In this document: positions 34,988-48,248 of the stretch, piece after piece
How positions within the stretch are numbered: position 1 is the stretch's first letter
Layout: each line of letters starts with the position of its first letter
From: Salticus scenicus
Taxonomy: Eukaryota; Arthropoda; Arachnida; Araneae; Salticidae
Reading direction: 5' to 3'
Assembly: GCA_963930645.1 (NCBI GenBank)
Contig: OZ005653.1
Span: 116,876,259 to 116,940,258, forward strand
DNA length: 64,000 nt
Program-made: the position numbers and the translations under genes
The notes under the pieces: generated by a model
Told to the model about the DNA's origin: nothing
Database searches by the model: none
Seen by the model: only the letters and a program-made list of their open reading frames with translations

Positions 34988-36347
34988 GATTTTAAGAGTA
35001 CATTTAATCGACGAAAAAATATTGTTGATTTTTTTTTTTTGTCACTCTATTTACTGAACTATACTTTTTGTGTTACATATATATATATATATATATATTG
35101 CTATTGTTTTTGTTACCTCTCTAAGTGTGGAGGTTGGAACTATTGCAATTGTTGGAACTATTGGTGCTCCAAGTGTAGCACCTTCTCTTCCTGCAATAGT
35201 TCCAACCTCCAACATTAGCACCTCCTCTTCCTGAAATAGCTCCAGCGTCCAAGTGTAGCACCTCATTACCATATAATAGTTCCAGCCTCTATCTGACTTC
35301 CAGTTGAATATATTTTATGTAAGGACTTAACTGTTAGCCATGTGATTCAAAAGTACATATAACTGCTCTGAAGTATGTGTAAAACCAAATTCCCTGATGA
35401 TGCCTTCTTTTATGTAGGCGAAAAGCTTTGGAAGTTTTTTTATATTTTTAATAAATGTATTTTTAACGTGTTTTTAAAGTGTTTTTAATTAATTTATTAC
35501 AATATGACACGTGTTTTTAATTCAACTCTTAACTGGAGTTTGTTTATAACATTAAAGTATTAAAGACACTAATAATTCATTTTTATCTTATCACTTCCAG
35601 AATCAATGATAGCAAACACGTTGATTAATTTAGATTGCCGTTTAGGTGTTGTTCAAGCTATACAACACTTGAACAACCATCCTACGTCAATTACTCGTGA
35701 ATCCAACGTCAATTACTTTATTTTGTAATAAAGTTAAAAAGGAGATAGGAACCCACCGTGTATATTATATATCTTAACTTCCACGTGATCAACCTGCATT
35801 TCACGATTTTTTTTTTATTATTATTTTATTTATTTAACTTATTTACTTACTTTTTTTTTTTTTTTTTTTTTTTTTTGGGGGGGGGGGGGGGTTATTATCC
35901 ACATGATATATGATCACTGGTGGTTCACTTTACAACAGATTTATATGGAATTATAAATTACTTTTTAAGTTACAATATGTGGGAATAAAAGCTTTGACAG
36001 CCAACGCGATAATTTGGATTATCTTTTAGAAATGGTTCGAGCTATAAAAGGTGCATACACTTATTGAAATATCGTAATGAATTTTCCAAAATAAATGCTC
36101 TTCAATTACTTACCTTGCATTTTTTAATAGTTTTTCTTAAAGTTTTACGGTACAATACTAACTGTAACTACAATTTACAAAGTTTTTTTTTTTTTTTTTT
36201 TAATCCTTAAACAAATCTGTTTATCGTAAGAAGAATAAACAGACCCTGTATATAATAAATAAACCCTGTCATACGAATAACACTCTCATACAGTTCCTTG
36301 GTTTTATATTAAAGTTTAAAATGCGTCATGAATTTTTGCCCACCCTG
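34926..36347. mobile_element. 1.42-kb non-autonomous element with CAGGGTGG termini
   Basis: The left end CAGGGTGGACAAAAGGTC and the right end, reversed CAGGGTGGGCAAAAATTC, are inverted and flanked by TA (34,924-34,925 and 36,348-36,349). This fits a Tc1/mariner-class element, but the TIR is short. The interior holds an A-run (34,952-34,983), (TA)n, ~50-bp repeats around 35,130-35,290, a hammerhead-like motif at 35,394-35,423 and a T-run then 15-base G-run (35,853-35,891). No transposase frame. Confidence 0.5.
35128..35290. repeat. Local ~52-bp repeats with inverted segment
   Basis: AAGTGTAGCACCT and TAGTTCCAACCTCCAA-type blocks recur about 2.4 times on the plus strand. An upstream inverted copy (GGAGGTTGGAACTATTGCA at 35,129) could pair with TGCAATAGTTCCAACCTCC near 35,191. 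A 73-codon minus frame across it is repetitive and not supported as a gene. Confidence 0.55.
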
Positions 36348-36349
36348 TA

Positions 36350-39300
36350 TATGTGTATATTTATTGTAAGAATATAGAAAAAATAAAAAAATTACACAAT
36401 CTCTTAAATTAAGAAACACTTTCCAGCTTTATTAGACGAAGTTATAAAGAAAAGAAAAATCAGTACAAAAACAAATATTTCTCGCTTAAAAAAAAATAAG
36501 CTTCACTGTAGAAATAGGTATATTATTAACGTAGAGTTAGTCCAATTACCATAATTTTAGTGTACAAATTCATATGATTATGTATTATGCTCAACTAATT
36601 TGAATCTTTGATTCATATTAATACAAATAATTGTTTTTAATCCCAAACCAAAGGAGAAGACATAGGTTTGAAGTCTCAGTCTGCCTGTATGTCTGTAGCA
36701 CTGTAGCTTCCAAACGGATAGACCGAATTTCGTATTTTATTATTACTATTGTAAAGCCGATGTAATCGGGATAGTTCTTAACTATGCTTGATGAAAATCT
36801 GTTTTATAGACATTTTTAAATAACTAAAATGGGATTTTTCATTTGAAAATTTACCAGTTGTCAATTTTTCAACTTTTAAATAATGGTAGATTATAAATTA
36901 AGCGTTTTTTATTATAGTTATTTTTATCGTTTTTAATATAAAAGCTCTTTTTAAAAAAATAACGATTTGACAACGGTTAGAAATTGGCTATATATAGTGT
37001 CCATCAGTTTGCAGTAAAAAAAATTTGGTTGAAAATTGCAGATTTTACAAATTATTTTTAATGAATTAAAATGTTCCTTTTTTCAGGCAATTTTGCAAAG
37101 TTTTAAAATTTATGAGTTTTCAATCTTCCAACTTCCAACTCATGTTTAGTTTCAATATTATTATTATTATTATATATTTTTTAACACGAATTTTTACCCG
37201 TTTTTGAAAAATTAAAAATTGGCTAAAATTGTTATGATTTTACAATTAAAAAAAAAAAAAAAAAAAAAAAAAGATAAATTCGGTTGAAAATTAGAGAATT
37301 TATAAAAAATGCTAATAATAATATTTCACTAAATTATAAACCAGACCTGCGTAAAATTTTAAATTTGAGAGCAAGCGTTCTTCGAACTGAAAATTGAAGA
37401 TTTTACAGGAAAATAATATTTAATTATTAAACACAAATTCGGCAGGTTTTATAAGTCTAGCATTACACTTGTTACAAATAAGGTGTGTGTTCAATTTCAG
37501 ATACTATTTCTTCCCTAAACACTTAATATTTTTGTCCTTTAATAATCTCAAATATTATCCAATAATTAAGCTCGAAACTAGAAATACGAGCAGCCATATC
37601 ATAAGCGCAGGTCACGCTAAATGCATAGGTCATAATAATTTTATCATTGATTATTTCGATATAATTAAATAGAGGGCCAGCACATTTTTCGAATTTTGCG
37701 TTACACTACAAATGAAAGTCTCATACACTTAATTTTTCAGTATCAATATTTTCAAATGGAAACGTCTGTGATAATTTTTGAAGTAAAGCACAGTTTTCAA
37801 TACTGAAATAATAGCACTAAGAAAAAAGTAACGTATGAGACCTGCATTCAAAGAATTATAAGAAAAATCGAAAAAGTTGGCAACTGTGTGGCGTATTGCT
37901 TCACTACAATTCCCAATATACAGTATCAAATATTTGAAAGTGAAACTTCTTCTGTACATCTTTTTTATTATTAGGTATTATATATATATATATTAAATAA
38001 GGGTAGAGAAGTATTTTTCTCACAAAATATTCTATTAAGATTCCTGTCAACAATATTTAAGGAATTTATTTATCTATTAATTTACTTATTTTTAATAAAT
38101 TTGTTTTGTAACCACTCTAATAAATTACTTTTAATCTTTAAAAAATTGTCTAATCAAATATGGAAACGACAGCACCATGTATATGAAATAATATGGAAAA
38201 GCACGTGACCTATATATTGCACTACAACGTGTCACAAACATTGTATATCAAAAAGTTTCAATAATTAAATTTTAAAAACGTTGTAACCTCAGGTCATCTG
38301 AGTTATTCCTTTTATTTCTTTGCTTCGCTTTTGCACGTATTTAAAATGAATCACCATGATATAATACGATGTACATGAAGTTACATTATATACATGAAAT
38401 GTACATGTACTTGAAGATGGTTCTTTTGTGTTGAAAATTATCATGTGTGTTTGTGTGTGTGTGCAGTATAAAAACATTGAAAAACATTGTACTATCTCCA
38501 ATTGTTACCATGTTGTGGCAAACAGAAGTAGAATGATGTATTTTCTTTTCTTCCTTTTTTATGCAGAATTTTTGAATAAAAAAAAAAAAAATAGGATTTT
38601 TAAATTTTTGTAAAGAACTGCATCCAAAACAAGCAATCCTTATGCTGCTTCTTGTTTCAAAGATGTCCTCAGTTCATATAGGGAATGTTATGTTTCCCCC
38701 TCCCATCCTCAGTATTCCATCCAGTAAAAATACGCTTTTGTAAATACTTGCGAGGAAAAAAAGAAAACAACGGACATCATTTAAATCGGGGTATCTAATA
38801 ATTAAAAACTCCAGCTTAAAAGTTTTACTAAAATGTGTTTTATTATTACTTTCTGTAAATGTACAATAAACTATCATTCAATAGCAAAAAAAAATAAAGG
38901 TTTTTTTTTTTTTTTTTTTTTTCAAATGCATTAATATTTAAAAATTATTAAAATATATTTCTTAAAACAATTTTAAAAACATGCAAAATGTCAATAACGA
39001 TTAAATAATATATTTAAGCATTATTGGCATTGATATGCGTTATTATATATTTTTAAATATAAAACTACTTTAAAAGTGCTTAAAAACTGTCATAAACAGT
39101 GTACGAGAGTACTTTAAAACATATTTATATAATATTATAATCATTTCCTTGACAATGGAAAAAACATTTGTTTTAAAAAACATTTCTTTTTTAATTAAAA
39201 AAATTGTTTTTAATTAAAAATGGATAAAAAGAAACTTCTCAATAATTTTTCATGAAGAAGAAAAAGTTATTAACATATCTCAGTTACAAACAAAGTGTAT

Positions 39301-40109
39301 AAACATCAATTAAAATTCCCAAAACAGCGCTCAAAATAATTATTCCGTATTTATTTGAGATACATTATTTTTGTATCTTTGTATGGCAGAAGTAAGATTT
39401 TAATTAAACAAAAGTATTCCTTACATACATCAGATGGAATTACAAGATAATTGTATTTTAAAGAAAATGATTATTTCTATGGAGAAGAATTTCCGCCCCA
39501 ACTCATTGTCATCTAAATCAATAACGAAAAGCATAATAAAACAAGTAAATTTATACGAGTTCTTAAGAATGCTACGGCTGATAATACTTAAATAAATACC
39601 TTAACTTATAACTGTCATCTTCTGTATTAGGAAATTATTCACTAATGTTGTGAAGCTATGTGGAGATTAAATTTTGACAGATATGAAAAATATCGTTGCG
39701 ATTAATACAGATAAGAATTTGGATTATGATAAATGAACATTTTGCATTAAAATAATTTTATTGGAATGTGACGCTAATTAAGTGTTAAGAATTAGAAGCT
39801 GACAGTTCAACAAAGATTAACGTAAACGTCCAACTTGTCATAATAACGAAGTTCTTTAATAATAAAGTTCACAATAATTAAGTTTGTTTTTCTTTAAAGT
39901 GTGTGAATAGTTAACTCTAATGAATACTTAACCCTAAATTAACGCTGAAAATGGTGTCATTGCTAAAATAATTTATTCAAAATAGAAAATAAATTTTTAT
40001 CCTTGGTTTGGAGTAATGAATGAAATAATGTAAGAAGAATGATTTAGCAGAGAAAGCTTTGTCAAAATTGAAGCAAAGCATTGAAAAAAAAAATTTACCC
40101 GTGATTTGG

Positions 40110-40142
<33 letters not shown>

Positions 40143-40605
40143 ATGTCCAAATGATAATTTAAAAGAATGGATATAATTCAAGAACCACAATTAGAAATTT
40201 TGCAGTTCTCTTTCTCGGCAACCGCTATAAACCACCAGATTATGGCAAAAATATTTACCTAAACTAAAAGAAACTGTAAAAAGGAATAGTTTAAATGTTT
40301 ATTAGAAATAAGAAATTAACAACATGAACAACAATATGAATGATAATAAATGTAAACCGAAAAACATGTGGTACATTTCTGCTTTTGGAACTGGATTCAG
40401 GTTTAAAAAGAAAAAAAAAAAAAAAAAAGTAATAAATTTGAAGTTTTAATCAAATAAACAGGCAACAATTTTGATGAAATCATGCTAAAGTTACTTTTCA
40501 TGAAAATTAAATTTAAATTACATTTCCTTACAAGAATTTCATTATTTTAATTTTTTTTTTTTTTTTTAATTATTATTATTATTATTGTTTAAAGAATCTC
40601 CTTCT

Positions 40606-40637
<32 letters not shown>

Positions 40638-42475
40638 CGCTTTTTACAACGACATTTGGCCACTGTTTTGGATTAAGTGAATAGGACAAATGTGAAGATG
40701 GGTTCATTTGGAAACGCATCGACCGCTAGGCGGGAAAAAAATGACTAGTTATTAGTAACAGTTCATGCATTATTAATATTATTAGTCAGAATTAAAATTG
40801 TTTTAAATATAATAGTGCAATATTAATGATTAACAATTATTAAAATTGCACTATTCGTCATATTATTTTAAACAGCATATAAATAACACAAAATATGGAA
40901 TTTAAAAAAAAAATTTCTTTTCTATAAAACGTTTTAAATTTTATCCTATTCTGTCTTAAAGCACCTCTTGAATACCCTGAATACTACTATTAAAATAAAT
41001 CCTGTCTGAATAGAAAAATAAGTAGATTTATATTTTTCACGTAAAAATATGCTACTTATATATATATATATATATATATATATTCGTTAAAGTATAGAAA
41101 TATAGAATGATCGATAGCTTTAATACATAAGTCATATCTTCTTTTTTCCAGGCAGTTTTCTATTCTATTTGATTATATAATATATTTTTAGTTTAACATC
41201 CATTTTCTTCCAACTTTTTTTTTTCACTTTTTTTTTTTATAAATTTCTTATAAAACTTATCAGTAATATTTTCTATTTCAGTTATAATAAACTTTAAAGC
41301 CAGAAATAAAATTTTTAAAGTTTCTCAAAGAAAGGAGTTAATTTTTTTATTAAATATGTTCTACTGCAATTGATAATGAAAACTCTTTTACTTTTTACGC
41401 ATTTTCTTTTCTTTTCTAAAAAAATTGTTAGAAAAAATTAGCGTTATCATGCAGCAAAATTTAAGATATGTTAAAATTTTCAAATATTAAACTTCGATAA
41501 AGAAGTTTTCTATTCTTTTCTCTAAAAGTACTTTTTATTTCTTTTGGAAGAAAGATGTTACAAAATTTAGCATTAAGATGCTATGAAATTTAACTTTAAA
41601 AAATGAAAACTTTTCCTTGATTCATATTGAATTTAGAATGTGTTTACAGATAATTTTTAAATTGATAATAAGTGATATTACAAAATATTGGAATACAAAG
41701 TTTTGTTGAGGGATAGTTTTATCTTATATATGTATTTTAATATACATTTTGTACACAACACAGTGTTAAAATCTTGAATTCTCCGAAAATTAATTAAAAT
41801 TAATTTACTTTAAATGTTAATTGTATGTTTACATTAATACAATGAAATTAATGTTTTTAGTTGTGTATTTTAAAATTCTTCAAAATGAGAGCATTACAAA
41901 ATCAATTATAAAGCTATATTCTGGTGATCAGGATTAATATGCATGTGTGATCGTGTATTATATAATTTTACAATGAAGTTCAAAGTCATTTATGACTTCA
42001 ATTCGTCTGTCTGTTTGTATACCGTATGCCTGTTTGTTTGTCCTTCCTTCCTTCTGTTTATTTATTTGTCCTTCTTATTTGTCTGTAAGACCGCTTTTAA
42101 AATTCTGTAAATATTTTTACAGTACTTAAAATTGATGTATATTATTTATATCCATTATTGCAAATTTCTTATTAAAAATGGTATAAATAGTGCTACTGAT
42201 TTATGTAAAAAGACAAAATAAATAAATAAATAAATAAATAAATAAGGAAAAAATAAGAAAGAAAAAAGAAAAAGAAAATCCTATGCCTGACTATCTATGA
42301 CAGGTATTTATTTGAGAATATTTTTAAATTACTATATTACACAAACCATAACGAAATTAGCATGCATTTTTAAATGAAAAAATGTGTGTTTCCTATGAAA
42401 TACAGTATAATTAGCATGAGTGTTTACAGAGTTAGAGAAAACTACTCAACACTGAGAAAAAAAAAAAATAGACCG
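36350..42475. other. Long AT-rich unique stretch, no gene recognised
   Basis: No coding or RNA gene supported on either strand. GTCTGCCTGTATGTCTGTAG and CAAACGGATAGACCGAATTTCG (about 36,680-36,733) resemble phrases common inside arthropod DNA transposons, but no boundary was found. Homopolymers at 37,249-37,272, 40,111-40,141, 40,409-40,427 and 40,610-40,636; (TA)n at 41,058-41,083; (AATA)n at 42,217-42,244. Confidence 0.4.
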
Positions 42476-42915
42476 CCTTCCTCTAGAATGAATAAGTGGC
42501 CATTTTCTAAATCCCTTCACTAGAAATATATATTTCCGAGCTACGCGCATAAGGCAAGCCAATAAACTGAATAGACGAAATAATCGAGATTTTCTAGTTT
42601 GTACATTTCTAGACAGTGAAACAATATGCTGAATATTCCAAATATTCTGAATCTTTTGTATAGCAAAAGATTCTCGATTTATTTTCTAGAATTGGGTAAT
42701 GAACGAAGATTATAGTTGCTGAAACCCGCCCCTTGTAGTCTCATTTATTTGCAGAGATTTTTAAATAACTTTGCCCTCGAGAATACAGGCAAACACTCTA
42801 GAATTCTAATAGGGGCTTCTAGAACGCGCTCTCCAAAGGGACTAGAACTTATAAGAATGACATGGAACTATTTTTTCTAGAGCCACAATTTAGATTCTAG
42901 ATGTCAATTACAGAA
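42476..42915. promoter_or_regulatory. Cluster of TCTAGA palindromes (heat-shock-element-like)
   Basis: TCTAGA occurs seven times in about 420 bp (near 42,484, 42,608, 42,687, 42,797, 42,819, 42,876 and 42,898), with a further CTAGAAC at 42,843. Several are TTCTAGAA, the inverted NTTCNNGAAN arrangement bound by heat-shock factor. TTATAAG at about 42,849 could be a TATA element. No coding region follows before the mariner at 42,987. Whether this is a promoter remnant or a restricted simple repeat is unknown. Confidence 0.25.
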
Positions 42916-42986
42916 TTTTTTTTCTCGGTGAAATACGTTTGAGGATATACGTGAAAATTGCTCGAAGTGCATTTTTAGTCGTGTTA

Positions 42987-44325
42987 CGAGGGGTGATAAA
43001 AAAAAAGGTTATAAGTCGAATAAAGAAATATTTATTAACAATAGACAGAAAATACAAAAAGGAATTAAAAGGTATGCGTTCCTATCATTTTTCGACATAA
43101 TCATCGTCTATTTAGGCATTTATTAGAACACAAAACCAACTTCTTTAACCTGTCTTGGTAGAAATCAGGTCCCTCTCCATTCAGCCAGGTCTCGGCGGAT
43201 GTTTTCACAGCACTGTCTGAAAAGAACCGTGTGCCGGATAAGTGCTCCTTCAACCTCGGAAACAAGAAATAGTCACTGGGTGCCAAATCTGGGTTGTATG
43301 GGGGGTGACTCCAGATTTCCCAACTGAACCGTCGCAACAATTCCTGTATTGCTTGAGCAGTATGTGGCCTGGCATTATCATGCAGGAAGATGATACTTTC
43401 ACTCAACATGACCAGCCGTTTGCGTCGGATAACTTTGCGTAACCTTGTCAAAGTTTCACAATAACGATCTGCGTTGATGGTCTGGTCACGCTCCAGGAAA
43501 TCGATCAGGGTAACACCACACGAATCCCAGAATATGGTTACCATAACTTTACCGGCAGAGAGTGTAACCTTAAATTTCTTTGTCGTTGGTGATCCAGGGT
43601 TTTTCCACTCCATAGTTGCTTTTTTGCTTGTGTGGACGAAATGATAAAGCCAAAGCCAAGTTTCGTCCCCTGTAACGACGTGATCGATAAAGTTCTGGCC
43701 GTCAGAATGGTAACGCTCAAGAAATGTGAGACTGTACATCATTCGTGTGGCTTTGTGCTCATTGGATAACACACGTGGAACCCAGCGCCACACGCTTTGA
43801 AATATCGCAACACATCAGAAACGATATACTGCATGCTACCATTGCTTAGTCCCAGCTCTGATGAGATTTCCTGCAGAGTTACCGGTCGATCATTTTGAAT
43901 CATTTCTTCAACTCGTGCCGTGTTCATTTCTGTCGTTGAAGAACTTGGCCAGCCGTTCCCTGCCATATTGGGGTGTTTTGACATCCTGTCTGCCTGATTG
44001 AAAAGAGCGACACCATTTCGCTACATGTTGCCTGCTCATTGCATCTTCACCATAAACTTCCACGATTTGACTGTGAATGCCAGATGCGGACACATTCTTT
44101 GCCCATAAAAATCAAATCACAGCTCGCACTTCCACACGAGACCAATTTTCTAAGCGTTTGCCATTTCAATCGTCCTGAACCGTCTGGGAACTTTCACTAC
44201 CTACCCGCACACTAGCTGTATGACACGTAGCGCCATCTGTCTCCACTCTGGAGAAACAAAATTTCTCCACAATATGTAGTTTTCAAATGCTGCGGCTTGT
44301 AACCTTTTTTTCTGATCACCCCTCG
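42987..44325 (-). mobile_element. Full-length mariner element (1,339 bp)
   Basis: Terminal inverted repeats CGAGGGGTGATAAAAAAAAA (left) and, reversed from the right, CGAGGGGTGATCAGAAAAAA continue into GGTTA[CT]AAG. Both are flanked by TA (42,985-42,986 and 44,326-44,327), the mariner target duplication. The length and a single transposase gene on the minus strand are typical. Confidence 0.9.
43085..44164 (-). pseudogene. mariner (DD34D) transposase, frameshifted
   Basis: The start is likely the ATG at 44,162-44,164. The N-terminal helix-turn-helix region includes FLWAKNVSASGIHSQIVEVY and the second HTH VTLQEISSELGLSNGSMQYI; the WVPR linker follows. The catalytic core has all three aspartates: TGDETW, HDNARPH and APSDYF, with exactly 34 residues between the second and third, the mariner signature. 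Breaks: a frameshift just after the start, TGA at 44,112-44,114 replacing a residue before FLWAKN, frameshifts near 43,980 and 43,790, and one near 43,107 so that the family's terminal DYVEK lies in another frame. The enzyme, which excises and reinserts mariner at TA, cannot be made from this copy. Confidence 0.92.
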
Positions 44326-44327
44326 TA

Positions 44328-45314
44328 TAAGTTTTAAAATGTTTCAATGAAAGTAAATAAACATTTTTGACTTTTGATTTCTCTATATGACAGTCTATTT
44401 GTCCGTGCTTCTAATGCTGCATCTATATTTTCGGATTGCCTTGAAACATGTGTGTCTTTTAATTTCACTACTGCTTCAATATACTATCCATCAAATAATA
44501 AAATTAACATATATAATAACGGCAAATTATACTAAAATTAAATTGAATCCCAACATTCTAAATCACAAAATAGGGCCAAGTGGGATTTGTTTATGGAAAT
44601 CTGGGGTGATCTAAAAAAAAATAACTGGTAGTAGGTTTTCCGCCAATGAAAAAAAAAAAAAAAAAAAAAAATCGATATCTATCTTAGATTTTAGTCAATA
44701 AAAACAGTTATTAAGCAAACTATTAAGCTTGAAACGTTCTTTTTTTTTAAATTAAAATTCTTATAAATGTGATATGTTTAAATTCATAATAACAAGTTTG
44801 GATAAGTGATTTTTTTGGAAATTTTTACAGCTGAAACTCCTTTGGTTTTGAAAATATTGTTGTTCTTCAGTAACATTTTAATCACCAATTATTTGAAAAA
44901 AAAGATTCGAAATATAAAATAAAAATTGTGAAGTATATTAAATATACCAAACTGACATACACTGGCAACTTTATTTACAAAAACAAGCAGCTTCTATAGT
45001 TCATAAATATAACATTGCGCTAAATGAATTTATTGTAGGGCTTCACTTTGTATATCAGCAGTTGCTTACTTAAATACATACACTAACTTGGTATGGCAAA
45101 TCTTGCATTTTCTGTTTATATATTTCTATTTTAAACCTATCAATAAACAAGAAGTGTATTTGAATTTTTTATGTGAAAACGATAAAATGAAAGAAATATA
45201 TACAAATTTTTATTTTGTAAACTTTGTAAAATAGTCTTTGTAAAATAGTAAAATTATTTCCAAAATTCCTTTTGGAGATAATGCGGTCTGAAGACACATA
45301 ATTGACTTAATCAA
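44328..45314. other. AT-rich intergenic DNA
   Basis: No gene recognised; A-run at 44,649-44,671. Confidence 0.4.
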
Positions 45315-45485
45315 CAGTGATGCCAAATCTGGCAGATTTTTTATTATATAATCACCAATAATTTTTTAATTATAACGTTTGCCGAATCACTTCGAAGATT
45401 GATGGTCTATTATATATATCAAATGTCACATCTCAAAATTATTCGTCATAATTGAATAAAAAATCCACCAAATCTGGCAACACTG
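45315..45485. mobile_element. hAT MITE (171 bp) with 8-bp TSD
   Basis: The left end CAGTGATGCCAAATCTGGCA and the right end, reversed CAGTGTTGCCAGATTTGGTG, are inverted. Exact TTAATCAA duplications flank it (45,307-45,314 and 45,486-45,493). The CAGTG-start TIR and 8-bp TSD are classical hAT. Non-coding. Confidence 0.85.
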
Positions 45486-45493
45486 TTAATCAA

Positions 45494-46366
45494 TCAGATG
45501 CCAAACAATTTTCCTTTAGCAACCAACTAACATATCCATCATAAAGACACCTAAAAGAGAGTTTATAGTTTATTAAAACTCATAGATCCAATATCGTGCA
45601 TATTACTTTTGAAAAGATTGTTTCTTATCATATATTTAAAAGTGTATTAACTTTGTATGCTTATATTCAGGAAAAATGTCTTTCGTATCTTATAAATTGA
45701 TAAAACCTGCGAAAATTATCGGTGCGTAACTTTTTTATTTTTTGCTGCTTTAAAAGTATAGTAAACAAATATTTTCTTTAAATACAAGATATTACTCTTT
45801 GTTGCATTCCTTCTAAATTTTATGTTGCTTTCATTTTCAGTTTATTATTTTTAGTTTTGAATTAATGCCATTTTATTAATTTGGTAAAAAATGAAGAACA
45901 CGATAAAAACAGTTAAATGATAAAATGCGTTTTGATAATTTGAATATTAATTAAGTGTAAAGATTCGTAATGATAGGAAAAAGAATTAAGGTTTACTTTC
46001 TACCCTACACTGAGTAAGGACTAACATTTAATTCAGTATTAAGTTATGTTTGACTTAGTTGAAGAATTTAATTTGCCAAAACTTTTGTCTGTATTTTTTT
46101 TTTCTTTTGTCTGTTTCTCGATGAAGAAAAGTCCATTAGTAGTTTCATAGCATTCTTGAATTAATCTTAAAATTGTAAATTTGTTGGAAAAAGTATATGA
46201 TTAACAAAAGTAGATGTCACCTCTTCAATGAATACCAGTTTACCCAAACTCTTATTTCAGCCTGCCGCAAGATTTCGCGTGGGAGATAGATTGTTTATAC
46301 TAAGATTTTTTTCCCTTCGTTTTTCTGCTGCGCTCATAAAACTGGTATTTTTTTAACTATAAAGGA
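45494..46366. other. AT-rich intergenic DNA
   Basis: Nothing recognised on either strand. Confidence 0.4.
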
Positions 46367-46380
46367 AGAAATAGGATGGT

Positions 46381-46702
46381 TGGTTGGTTGGTTGGTTGGG
46401 TTTTACATCGCACTAGTGCTACGCAAATGGGCAATTGGCGATGGTCTGGGACTCACCTCTAGAGATGGTCCAGAGACATGCCATCGCAATTTTGATCCTT
46501 CACGGAAGGGATGGCTCTCCCTCTTCGGTGACCCCCAGAGGTATAATTTTTTATGGGAACATGGAGGACATTGCGGCCACGACAGATTTTACGTGCACCA
46601 GCCACCATTAGTGTGCACGACGGTCTTTGGCCGGCTCGAGTACCGAACCCGCAATTTTTCAATTACGAGGCCGGCGCTCTACCGACTGGGCAACCGCGGC
46701 CC
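46381..46702 (-). mobile_element. tRNA-derived SINE (second family) with 14-bp TSD
   Basis: Exact AGAAATAGGATGGT at 46,367-46,380 and 46,703-46,716 flanks a 322-bp minus-strand SINE. Its head (46,702 leftward) reads GGGCCGCGGTTGCCCAGTCG, GTAGAGCGCCGGCCTCGTAA and GCGGGTTCGGTACTCG. These contain an A box, a seven-base anticodon-like loop CTCGTAA (Thr-CGT or mutated Met-CAT) and a B box. The 3' tail is (CCAA)n, seen on the plus strand as TTGG repeats at 46,379-46,399. Reading frames of 118, 67 and 62 codons over it are SINE artefacts. Diverged relatives lie at 21,500 and 29,600. Confidence 0.88.
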
Positions 46703-46783
46703 AGAAATAGGATGGTCTCGAAGAGAACAGAAGTGAACTAACGAAATTCTGCGATTTCATTCCATACTCGAAATCATGCAACA

Positions 46784-47270
46784 TTTTTACTTTCTCTTAC
46801 CTATATATATATAGTAGAGAAAGTATTGTATTCAGTCAAATTTTCGAATTTGAGTTCTTGTTATATTTGTATACTTTGAGGTTCCTTCAATACGAAAAAT
46901 AGGTTTCTAGCAGTTACTCTGCGTGCGTATGTCTGTATGTCTCTCTGTTTGTGTTAGCACATCTCAAGAACAAATAATAGTAGGAAGTTCAAACTCGGTA
47001 TGCTAAATCTGCATCATATAAGGAGGCTACACTGAACTTTTCGTTGTCATCAAGCAAATGATTCAGGGGAATCAAAAGAATTAAAAAGCATTACGTTTAT
47101 GTACGAAATTTATGGTATGTAAGTTTAACATCTATAGGTTGCACTAAACAAAATAAAGTCAGTACATATATTTTTAGATGCATAAAAGTGATGTTTTATG
47201 TAGAATAGCGAAAATCATTCATCATTCATTTAGAGGGCTACCGAAAAAAAATTATGTAATGAATTGAAGG
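46784..47270 (-). mobile_element. Truncated hairpin-ended element (HINE-like)
   Basis: A 3' hairpin TTTTTACTTTCTCTTACCTA...TAGTAGAGAAAGTA at 46,786-46,828 is followed by family landmarks (GTTAGCACATCTCAAGAACA, TTTTCGTTGTCATCAAGCAA, ACATCTATAGGTTGCACTAA). The 5' end is absent. Confidence 0.6.
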
Positions 47271-47561
47271 AATTGTATTGTATATTCATGCCCATATGAA
47301 TTCCTACTTGAAAAAATTTAATCGAGATAAGGCTCCAGCCTACACAGCCACTTATATTCATTAGAAATCTAAATTACATCCAGTGATTCATAAAAGGTGC
47401 AAAATATCTTAAGAATGGCCATTAAAAGCCCTCCGTATTCTGAGCTAATTATAAATATCTATTAGATGTTTCTATGCAAGCGAAATTTAGATGTGCTCTT
47501 TCAATGTCTAATAGATGTGAAATGTTTGATCAAAACAAGAATTAGATATTTTCTGTATCTA
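47271..47561. other. Intergenic sequence
   Basis: No gene recognised. It contains short near-repeats of ATCTAATAGATG, and the same motif recurs to 47,850. Confidence 0.35.
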
Positions 47562-47662
47562 CAGTCGTCAGAAAAATTATTGAAGCACTAGCAATAATTC
47601 GTACTTAAAAGATGGACACCTAATACTGTTTTGTTAAGTACATATTTGTCGAGTCATAGTAT
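47562..47662. mobile_element. Half of a palindromic Tc1-like MITE
   Basis: After TA (47,560-47,561), CAGTCGTCAGAAAAATTATT then GAAGCACTAGCAATAATTCG and ACTGTTTTGTTAAGTAC match the left arm of the MITE at 59,079-59,296. The right arm is missing. Confidence 0.6.
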
Positions 47663-48248
47663 TATACTCTTTATAAAAAAGTAAAAAAGTAAGTTGGTGA
47701 TAAAAATTAGCGACCAAACTAGAAAACAAATATATGAAAAGTGCGGATGTCTGCCTCATTAATTTTCCTACAGACTTATTAGATTTAACAAGTCCAATTA
47801 GTGGATATTTGGAGATTTATCGAAATTTAACAAATATCTAATAGATGTAAAAAACAAGTCCTTCCGCCTTATTCGGAAGAGTAGGTTAATTTCTTTTTCC
47901 TTATCAAATAGCCGTCATTTTGTTTCAAAATGGCGGCTACAAATTATTAACGAATCAGTAGACATATTGATGTAGGCTATCTACATATGGAGTTTTAAGC
48001 AAATCGGTTCATAAATACTTTTTTATGTGAATTTAAATTTCCAAGTGGCTGGCGCTTGGAAGCAAGATGGTGGGCCAAGTTGACAAATATATCAAATATA
48101 TCAAATGCATTTGTGAGATAAGACTACTGTACAAATATATTTGGAATTGATTCGGAATCTCAAAAGTTATCATGCTCAAAAATTAAGTGGCTGCCACTTG
48201 CATCAAAATGGCAGAGAAAGTTGCTCAGTGAACTAATTAATCTAACAA

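Noticed and set aside
46380..46741. Overlapping frames of 118, 67 and 62 codons
   Set aside because: They fall on a SINE with tRNA-like head and TTGG tail; not protein-coding.
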